Origin: an uncultured Anaerovibrio sp.
GTDB lineage: Bacteria; Bacillota; Negativicutes; Selenomonadales; Selenomonadaceae
Assembly: GCA_934203205.1 (NCBI GenBank)
Contig: CAKPYV010000043.1
Span: 1-20,170 of the forward strand
Direction of reading: 5' to 3'
Length of the DNA: 20,170 nt
The notes below the pieces were generated by a model. The model saw only the letters and a program-made list of their open reading frames with translations. It was not told the origin of the DNA and made no database searches. Position 1 is the stretch's first letter; each line of letters starts with the position of its first letter. Below are positions 15,399 to 20,170 of the stretch, piece after piece. Position numbers and translations under genes: made by a program.

Positions 15399-16354
15399 CA
15401 GCGGTTTGTGGATTTTTATTTGATACGGTTGTGGGAGATCCTCGCTCCAAATTTCATCCTGTGGTGTTAATTGGCCGACTGATTTCCATGATGGAGTCAG
15501 TCCTTTATCATGAGGGGGATAGCGATAGGCGGAAGCTGATGTCTGGAGGCTTATTGGCTATAACAGTTTTGCTGGTGGTTTATCAGGTAGCAGCAGGTAT
15601 AGATGGCTTGCTTTCTCAGCTGGATAATAAACTGGTTACGATTCTGGTGGAGGGCTTTCTTTTTAGCTTTACTATTTCGCCTCGCAGCTTGGCAGAGGCA
15701 GGTAGGGAAATTTATAACTACTTGGAAAATGACGATTTGGAGAATGCCCGCTACAAGGTAGGATGGATTGTGGGCCGTGATACGGAGAAACTGTCTCCGG
15801 GAGAGGTTACCAGAGCTACGGTGGAAACAGTGGCGGAAAATACAGTGGATGGCATAATTGCCCCATTCTTTTTCTTTTTACTGGGTGGACTGCCTCTGGC
15901 TTATATGTATAGAGCAGTAAATACCTTGGATTCTATGGTAGGCTACAAAAACGATAAATATCTGTATTTTGGTAGGATTTCTGCCCGGCTTGATGATGTG
16001 GCTAATTATATTCCTGCCAGAATTACGGGACTTCTCTTTGTGCTGGCAGCTTTGATTTTAAAGCTGGATTGGCATAATAGCTGGCGCATGCTGCGGAGGG
16101 ATGCCTCCAAACATCCTAGCCCTAATGGAGGCTGGGCGGAGGCTTCTGTGGCTGGTGCCCTGAGAATCCGGCTGGGAGGATATAATTCCTATTTCGGCAG
16201 GGAAAGCTTTCGGGCCTATATGGGAGAACCCTATGAGGAGCTGGGGGCTAAGCATATTTTAGGCTGTACCAGATTGATGTATACGGCAACGGTGCTTTTT
16301 TTGCTGTTGGGTCATTTGGCATTGCAGGGATATAAATTTCTGGGAGGGGCATAA
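15392..16354 (+). CDS. cbiB: Adenosylcobinamide-phosphate synthase CbiB
   Basis: CbiB is a membrane protein that joins adenosylcobyric acid to (R)-1-amino-2-propanol O-2-phosphate. The 320-residue protein starts with the family motif FLFDTVVGDPRSKFHPVVLIG. Hydrophobic stretches suggest about five membrane segments, near residues 50-70, 80-97, 152-175, 207-225 and 297-318. The conserved polar segments VGRDTEKL, ATVETVAENTVDGIIAP, NTLDSMVGYKNDKY and PNGGWAEASVAGAL are all present. Its ATG is within the end of cobQ (7-base overlap), so coupling is likely. cobS follows after three bases, putting the two membrane enzymes of the nucleotide-loop branch next to each other. Confidence 0.96.
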   Translation: MLTAVCGFLFDTVVGDPRSKFHPVVLIGRLISMMESVLYHEGDSDRRKLMSGGLLAITVLLVVYQVAAGIDGLLSQLDNKLVTILVEGFLFSFTISPRSLAEAGREIYNYLENDDLENARYKVGWIVGRDTEKLSPGEVTRATVETVAENTVDGIIAPFFFFLLGGLPLAYMYRAVNTLDSMVGYKNDKYLYFGRISARLDDVANYIPARITGLLFVLAALILKLDWHNSWRMLRRDASKHPSPNGGWAEASVAGALRIRLGGYNSYFGRESFRAYMGEPYEELGAKHILGCTRLMYTATVLFLLLGHLALQGYKFLGGA

Positions 16355-16357
16355 TCT

Positions 16358-17113
16358 ATGAAGGCTTTTTTGATAGGCTTGCAGTTCCTGACCAGAATAC
16401 AGGTGGTAAAGCAAACGGTTTGGACTGAGGAGGATTTTGGCAAAAGCGTTAGATATTTTCCTTTGGTGGGACTGGTGCTGGGACTGTTATATGGCTTTCT
16501 GGCCTGGCTGCTGACCTGGGGCCTAGAGGATATATTGGGCATATCTGTACCAGAGCATTTCCGAGCAGTTATTTTGGCGGTGGTGCCATTTTTGGCTACC
16601 GGAGGAATCCATTGTGACGGCTTTATGGATACTGTGGACGGCATTTTTTCTGGCAGAGAGCGGGATAGAATGTTGGAAATCATGAAGGATAGCCGCACTG
16701 GCTCGTTTGGAGTGGTGGCCTTTGGCATTTTGCTATTAATGCAATATAGCCTGCTTTTGGATATGCCCAAGGAAAATTTACCCTGGGCCTTGTTGGTCAT
16801 GCCTGTGGTGGGCAGGCTGATGATGACAGGGGCCATTTCCCTATTTCCTTATGCCAGACCTGATGGTATGGGAAAGGCTTTTGGCAAATATGCTACGCCG
16901 AAAAATTATATTTTTATTGTGATGTATACCCTGCTTCTGCTTGCAATTTTAGATGGCTGGTTCAGTCTGGCAGCGGTGGCAGCAGGCTATGTTTTTTTGT
17001 ATTTATTTGGCCGTTATGTAACCAGATTGCTGGGGGGACTTACAGGTGATGTTTATGGTGCTGTTTGCACCTTGACAGAGCTTCTCACCTTGGCTGTGTA
17101 TTTATTTGTATAA
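16358..17113 (+). CDS. cobS: Adenosylcobinamide-GDP ribazoletransferase CobS
   Basis: CobS is an integral membrane enzyme that joins adenosylcobinamide-GDP with alpha-ribazole or its phosphate. The 251-residue protein has the metal-binding style motif GGIHCDGFMDTVDG at 82-95, SGRERDRMLEIMKDSRTGSFG immediately after, and a C-terminal LLGGLTGDVYGAVCTLTEL, all typical of CobS. Membrane segments are predictable near residues 33-55, 68-82, 117-135, 142-160, 185-225 and the C terminus. GGAGG at 16343-16347 lies within the end of cbiB, ahead of the ATG. It is the last gene of the closely spaced block, and a 109-base gap follows. The base-donor enzyme CobT is not in this window. Confidence 0.95.
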   Translation: MKAFLIGLQFLTRIQVVKQTVWTEEDFGKSVRYFPLVGLVLGLLYGFLAWLLTWGLEDILGISVPEHFRAVILAVVPFLATGGIHCDGFMDTVDGIFSGRERDRMLEIMKDSRTGSFGVVAFGILLLMQYSLLLDMPKENLPWALLVMPVVGRLMMTGAISLFPYARPDGMGKAFGKYATPKNYIFIVMYTLLLLAILDGWFSLAAVAAGYVFLYLFGRYVTRLLGGLTGDVYGAVCTLTELLTLAVYLFV

Positions 17114-17159
17114 TTTTTTGTGTAATTTTGATAATTTATTTGTGCTCTTTGCAGGATTT

Positions 17160-17190
17160 TTGTGGCTTATGGCGAATTAGACAATATATA
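17160..17190 (+). promoter_or_regulatory. Weak candidate promoter in the cobS-pduX gap
   Basis: The 109-base gap after cobS is AT-rich. TTGTGG (17160-17165) and TATATA (17185-17190) are 19 bases apart, longer than ideal. No cobalamin riboswitch consensus and no terminator hairpin are visible in this gap. The pair might give the pduX-cobD-cobC group its own transcript, but support is thin. Confidence 0.2.
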
Positions 17191-17222
17191 AAGAGATAAA
17201 TCCTTAGAAGAGAGGGATCGCT

Positions 17223-18077
17223 ATGATTATAAAAGTATTAGTACCAGGCTCTTGTGGTGAACTGGCTCAAGGTTGGAGAGACGGTCAGCCATTTATGATT
17301 ACCTGTCCTATAGGCTTGTATTCCAAGGCCTTGGTTACCGATAAAACCTCTGCCAAGACAGGCATGGGCAAGAAGGCTCATATGGCACTGAAAACTACTA
17401 CCAGTTATATGGGCTGCGAAAGCTTCCCGTTGGGATTGTCCCTGGAATCTCAGCTGCCAACTGGCAAGGGCATGGCCGCCAGCACAGCGGATATTGTAGC
17501 TGTTATTCAGGCTGTGGCCGCTGCTATTGATGAAGAACTGGAGCCAGAGGAGATTGCTGAAATTGCAGCGGGAATTGAGCCTACGGATGGTATTTTTTAT
17601 CCTGGCATTGTACAAATGAATTATATGACTGGAGAGCTGATAAAGAGCTATGGCAATGCCCCAAAAATGATTATTGCCATGTTTGATATGGGAGGCAGTA
17701 TCAATACAGTGGAATTCCATTCAGAATATCATGGACATGAGGAAAGCCCAAAGGAACTGTTGGAAGCTATTGATAAGCTGGATGAGGATTTCAGTCCTAT
17801 ACAGATTGCCCATGTAGCTACTCTTAGCGCCTTGGCCAATCAGAAGCTGGTTCCCAAGCCTCATTTAGAGGAAATTATTAAATATGCAGCAACCTTGGGG
17901 GCACTGGGAGTTAATGTAGCTCACAGCGGTACTATGGTGGGAGTGCTGTTTGCTCCCGATGAATCCATGAAGCATGTTATGGAGGCTGTAGAGAAGATTA
18001 GGGAAAAATTCCCAGCATTGGAATATTTTGAGACGGAGCGTTTGATTTCTGGTGGTTATGACATTGAACAGCGCTGA
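17223..18077 (+). CDS. pduX: PduX-like L-threonine kinase (GHMP family)
   Basis: PduX phosphorylates free L-threonine to L-threonine O-3-phosphate, the substrate of CobD for making the aminopropanol arm of cobalamin. The 284-residue protein is a GHMP kinase. PGSCGELAQGW at residues 8-18 is the PduX-type N-terminal motif, PTGKGMAASTAD at 79-90 is the ATP-binding loop, and the C-terminal half has NVAHSGTMVGVLF. AGAGG (17211-17215) precedes the ATG at 7-base spacing. The 3' end overlaps cobD by about 20 bases, and that pairing strongly supports the threonine kinase role over other GHMP kinases such as mevalonate or homoserine kinase. The N-terminal cysteine in GSCGE is shared with PduX proteins. 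Confidence 0.9.
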   Translation: MIIKVLVPGSCGELAQGWRDGQPFMITCPIGLYSKALVTDKTSAKTGMGKKAHMALKTTTSYMGCESFPLGLSLESQLPTGKGMAASTADIVAVIQAVAAAIDEELEPEEIAEIAAGIEPTDGIFYPGIVQMNYMTGELIKSYGNAPKMIIAMFDMGGSINTVEFHSEYHGHEESPKELLEAIDKLDEDFSPIQIAHVATLSALANQKLVPKPHLEEIIKYAATLGALGVNVAHSGTMVGVLFAPDESMKHVMEAVEKIREKFPALEYFETERLISGGYDIEQR

Positions 18078-19152
18078 TATCCCAGCTTTTACTCACGGGG
18101 GAAATATCTATGCAGAGAAAAGCCCCCGTGGCAGCTGGCTGGATTATAGTGCTAATATTAATCCTTTGGGATTGCCTGAATCCGTGAAAAAGTCCATATT
18201 AGAGCATGTAGATGGCCTGGTTCATTATCCTGACCCGGAGGGAAGGGATTTGAAGCAGGCTATTTCTGCGCACTATGGTGTAAAGGAAAATCAGGTAATT
18301 TTGGGCAATGGGGCAGCGGAGCTTTTCTATGTTTATTTTCATAGCAGGCGCCCTAAGAGGGTGTTACTGCCAGTGCCATCCTTTAGCGAATATGAAAAAG
18401 CAGCTAGATGCTGTGGGGCAGAAATACAATATTTTTACTTGCAGGAAGCAGAGAATTTTCAGTTGGATATAGAGGGATTGGGAAAGGCCTTGAGGGATTG
18501 TGATACCCTTATTTTGGGCAATCCTAATAATCCTACCGGTCAGTTGATAGGCAAGGATGATTTGGTAAAGCTGGTAGAAAAGGCTGCTGACTGCCATGTG
18601 GATATTATAGTGGATGAATCATTCTTGGATTTTCGCCAGGATAGGGATAAATACAGCTTGGTTCAGCTGGCTGGCCAATATGGTAATTTGCTGGTGATTA
18701 GCTCCCTTACCAAGATGTTTGCTATACCAGGATTGCGTCTGGGCTATGGCATTTGTCAGAGTCAAAGGGTGGAGGTTATGGAGTATCACAAGGATACCTG
18801 GAATGTTAATCTATTGGCCCAAAAGGCAGGTGCAGCAGCCTTGGCTGACAAGGCATATATTGAAAAAACCAAAGAGAATACCCAAAACAATATAAGGGAT
18901 ATGTATAATTTACTTCGGGAAATAAAGGGCATAAAAGTCTATGAGCCTGCTGTAAATTTTATTTTACTGAAGCTAGAGCGGTTTCAGTTAACTAGTAGAG
19001 AGCTGCAGACAAGAATGAAAAAACATGGGGTACTTATTCGGGATTGCAGTAATTATCCAGGTCTGAATGACAAATACATTCGACTGGCGATTAGAGATGC
19101 AGAGACTAATAGGGAAGTGGCAGATATTTTGAATAAATGCCTTCAGGGTTGA
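18058..19152 (+). CDS. cobD: Threonine-phosphate decarboxylase CobD
   Basis: CobD is a pyridoxal-phosphate enzyme that decarboxylates L-threonine O-3-phosphate to (R)-1-amino-2-propanol O-2-phosphate for CbiB. From ATG 18058 the protein has 364 residues. The N-terminal FTHGGN, then SANINPLG, LGNGAAELFYV, GNPNNPTG and DESFLDF, the Schiff-base lysine K219 in SLTKMFAIPGLRLGY, and a C-terminal RLAIRD are all in the order expected for this aspartate aminotransferase-fold family. The closest alternative is histidinol-phosphate aminotransferase (HisC), but the HGGN start and the cobalamin context favour CobD. The start is uncertain: GTG 18052 or TTG 18064 are possible, and all overlap pduX. No cobD-linked extra domain is present. 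Confidence 0.93.
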   Translation: MTLNSADIPAFTHGGNIYAEKSPRGSWLDYSANINPLGLPESVKKSILEHVDGLVHYPDPEGRDLKQAISAHYGVKENQVILGNGAAELFYVYFHSRRPKRVLLPVPSFSEYEKAARCCGAEIQYFYLQEAENFQLDIEGLGKALRDCDTLILGNPNNPTGQLIGKDDLVKLVEKAADCHVDIIVDESFLDFRQDRDKYSLVQLAGQYGNLLVISSLTKMFAIPGLRLGYGICQSQRVEVMEYHKDTWNVNLLAQKAGAAALADKAYIEKTKENTQNNIRDMYNLLREIKGIKVYEPAVNFILLKLERFQLTSRELQTRMKKHGVLIRDCSNYPGLNDKYIRLAIRDAETNREVADILNKCLQG

Positions 19153-19177
19153 TGTAGAGATGGCTAGGTGGTAAATA

Positions 19178-19792
19178 ATGACAAAATTAATTTTGATTAG
19201 ACATGGGCAAACTGTGTGGAACAAGCTGGGAAAATATCAGGGACAGGCAGATATTGAACTGTCTCAGGAAGGATTGGAGCAGGCTGAGAAATTAAAGGAG
19301 CATTTTCCTTTTGAGAATGTAAAGGGCATATATGCCAGTTCTTTGAAACGGGCTATGGATACCGGCAAGGCAGTGGCGGAAAAATTTGATTTGCCTGTTG
19401 TGCCTTGTGATGAGCTGAGGGAAATATCCTTTGGGGATTGGGAAGGGCTGACCTATGATGAAATTAATAATGCTTGGCCGGATGCCCATAAGGGATTGTT
19501 TGCCAGACCAGATATTACAGATTGTCCTAATGGAGAAAGCTTTACTGATGTGCAAAAGAGAGTTGTAGCCAAGCTGCAGGAGCTGGTGGAAAAGCATCAG
19601 GGAGAAAACTTTGTAATTGCAGCTCATGGTGGCGTAAACAGGACAATTCTCTGTTATGCCTTGGGTTTGTCCCTGCGCTATATGTGGAATATCCGGCAGG
19701 ATAATACAGCTATCAATGTAATATCCTTTTATGAAGATGGAAAATGCACCGTGGATTTGATGAATTCCACAGAACATCTGAAAACAAAATAA
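19178..19792 (+). CDS. cobC: Alpha-ribazole phosphatase, histidine phosphatase family
   Basis: A 204-residue phosphoglycerate-mutase-fold phosphatase. LIRHGQTVWN has the catalytic H9, the acidic segment ELREISFGDWEGL carries the expected glutamate, and the second histidine is H150 in AAHGGVNRT. Its position as last gene of the cobalamin locus makes CobC the best call: it removes the 5'-phosphate from alpha-ribazole phosphate or adenosylcobalamin phosphate. This family is broad and sequence alone cannot exclude a general phosphatase, so the specific function is contextual. AGGTGG at 19166-19171 precedes the ATG at six bases. A strong terminator follows 19 bases after the stop codon. Confidence 0.85.
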   Translation: MTKLILIRHGQTVWNKLGKYQGQADIELSQEGLEQAEKLKEHFPFENVKGIYASSLKRAMDTGKAVAEKFDLPVVPCDELREISFGDWEGLTYDEINNAWPDAHKGLFARPDITDCPNGESFTDVQKRVVAKLQELVEKHQGENFVIAAHGGVNRTILCYALGLSLRYMWNIRQDNTAINVISFYEDGKCTVDLMNSTEHLKTK

Positions 19793-19810
19793 TGTGCTGG
19801 TATCTTATTG

Positions 19811-19857
19811 ACCTGCTATAGAGTATTATGGTAATACTTTATAGCAGGTAATTTTTT
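19811..19857 (+). terminator. Strong intrinsic terminator after cobC
   Basis: The 18-base arm at 19811-19828 (ACCTGCTATAGAGTATTA) pairs with 19832-19849 across a 3-base loop. All positions are complementary except one G-U wobble. A two-base spacer and six T (19852-19857) follow. It ends the cobalamin transcript and insulates it from the promoters just downstream. Confidence 0.93.
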
Positions 19858-19881
19858 GGCAAAAAACTTTTAAAAAAGTTG

Positions 19882-19910
19882 TTGACATTTGTTTCAGGAT
19901 ACTGTAATAT
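19882..19910 (+). promoter_or_regulatory. rRNA-type promoter P1
   Basis: A perfect TTGACA at 19882-19887 is followed by a 17-base spacer and TAATAT at 19905-19910. The 20 bases upstream are A/T tracts and may act as an UP element. Together with a second promoter 130 bases downstream and the leader sequence at 20111 onward, this looks like the first of tandem promoters of an rRNA operon. A start near 19917 is expected. Confidence 0.85.
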
Positions 19911-19935
19911 ATATATCGTTGTCGCTGAGATACAG

Positions 19936-19978
19936 CAAAGCAAAGCCTTGGAGCGGAAAGCTTGCCGAGGTTGCTTTG
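19936..19978 (+). other. Long hairpin in the P1 leader
   Basis: The 43-base segment folds as CAAAGCAA (19936-19943) with TTGCTTTG (19971-19978), then CCTTGG (19946-19951) with CCGAGG (19965-19970), then AGC with GCT, closing a GGAAA loop. The bulges are AG on the left and TG on the right. It lies downstream of P1 and upstream of the P2 -35 box, so only P1 transcripts carry it. No U-tract follows, so it is not a classical terminator. Confidence 0.6.
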
Positions 19979-20011
19979 AAAGAAGCGATAAAAAATATTT
20001 CAAGAATGTTC

Positions 20012-20040
20012 TTGACAAACTGAACAAAATGAGATATTAT
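20012..20040 (+). promoter_or_regulatory. rRNA-type promoter P2
   Basis: A perfect TTGACA at 20012-20017, a 17-base spacer and TATTAT at 20035-20040. This is a near-consensus strong promoter, 130 bases after P1, with an expected start near 20047. Tandem near-consensus promoters with identical spacing are typical of rRNA operons in Firmicutes. Confidence 0.88.
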
Positions 20041-20170
20041 AAACAAGCTGACTCACATAAGTAACTTACAAAAATCTGATAAAGATTTTACAGAGCTGGT
20101 GAGAAAGCAGTGTTCCTTGAAAACTAAACAATGCAAATAGGAAATCATGCACACATGATTTCAAGCCAGA
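20041..20170 (+). other. rRNA operon leader (16S gene expected just downstream)
   Basis: The P2 transcript begins here. TGTTCCTTGAAAACTAAACA at 20111-20130 resembles the boxA-containing stretch found ahead of 16S genes in Firmicutes, where a TTGAAAACT-type motif precedes the processing stem. A perfect 9-bp hairpin with a CACA loop follows at 20141-20162. No mature 16S sequence is reached before the window ends. The call as an rRNA leader rests on the promoters and this motif. A tRNA or other stable RNA operon is the main alternative. Confidence 0.7.

Noticed and set aside
19839..20064. Short open frames on both strands in the rRNA-type leader
   Set aside because: They run through promoter elements and hairpins and have no ribosome binding sites or homology signals.
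1..20170. CRISPR arrays, insertion sequence transposase genes and phage genes
   Set aside because: I saw no regularly spaced direct repeats, no transposase motif and no phage-type proteins anywhere in the window.

Overview
The window looks like a contiguous piece of a low-to-medium GC bacterial chromosome from the Firmicutes side. The Smc and FtsY sequences and the tandem rRNA-type promoters fit that. A Negativicutes member (Selenomonadales or Acidaminococcales type) is my best guess from the flavour of Smc and from the complete-looking anaerobic cobalamin locus, but this is inference and no 16S sequence is present to settle it. All recognised genes are on the + strand.

Layout. (a) 1-411: no convincing gene. 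The stretch has several complementary arms and looks more like structured RNA or the remnant of a mobile element than coding DNA. (b) 412-1090: a two-gene MntA/HepT-type module, a minimal nucleotidyltransferase overlapping an RX4HXY protein. (c) 1091-1334: an intergenic stretch with an intrinsic-terminator-like hairpin nested inside a longer-range helix, just ahead of smc. (d) 1335-5298: smc and ftsY, a common Firmicutes pair for chromosome organisation and membrane protein targeting. (e) 5334-17113: thirteen tightly packed genes for the anaerobic (early cobalt insertion) cobalamin pathway, in the order cbiD, cbiE, cbiT, cbiF, cbiG, cbiH, cbiJ, cbiC, cbiA, cobU, cbiP/cobQ, cbiB, cobS. (f) 17223-19792: pduX-like, cobD and cobC, which supply the aminopropanol phosphate arm and a phosphatase for the nucleotide loop. 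(g) 19811-19857: a strong intrinsic terminator closing the locus. (h) 19858-20170: tandem promoters and a leader with the hallmarks of an rRNA operon, whose 16S gene should begin just beyond the window.

How the genes work together. CbiH, CbiF, CbiG, CbiD, CbiJ, CbiE, CbiT and CbiC take the cobalt-factor III-level intermediate through ring contraction, methylation, reduction and methyl migration to cobyrinate. CbiA and CbiP amidate the side chains. PduX makes L-threonine phosphate and CobD decarboxylates it to aminopropanol phosphate, which CbiB attaches. CobU activates the product to adenosylcobinamide-GDP, CobS adds the lower nucleotide loop and CobC removes the phosphate. Not in the window are the cobaltochelatase (CbiK/CbiX), the C20 methyltransferase CbiL, the corrinoid adenosyltransferase, CobT and cobalt transport. 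They must be elsewhere if the pathway is complete.

Notable points are the missing cobalamin riboswitch ahead of cbiD, an Smc about 180 residues shorter than the B. subtilis protein with the loss shared almost equally between both coiled-coil arms, and the possible attenuator-like leader in front of smc. I did not find a clearly new multi-gene system. The least explained DNA is the first 340 bases.
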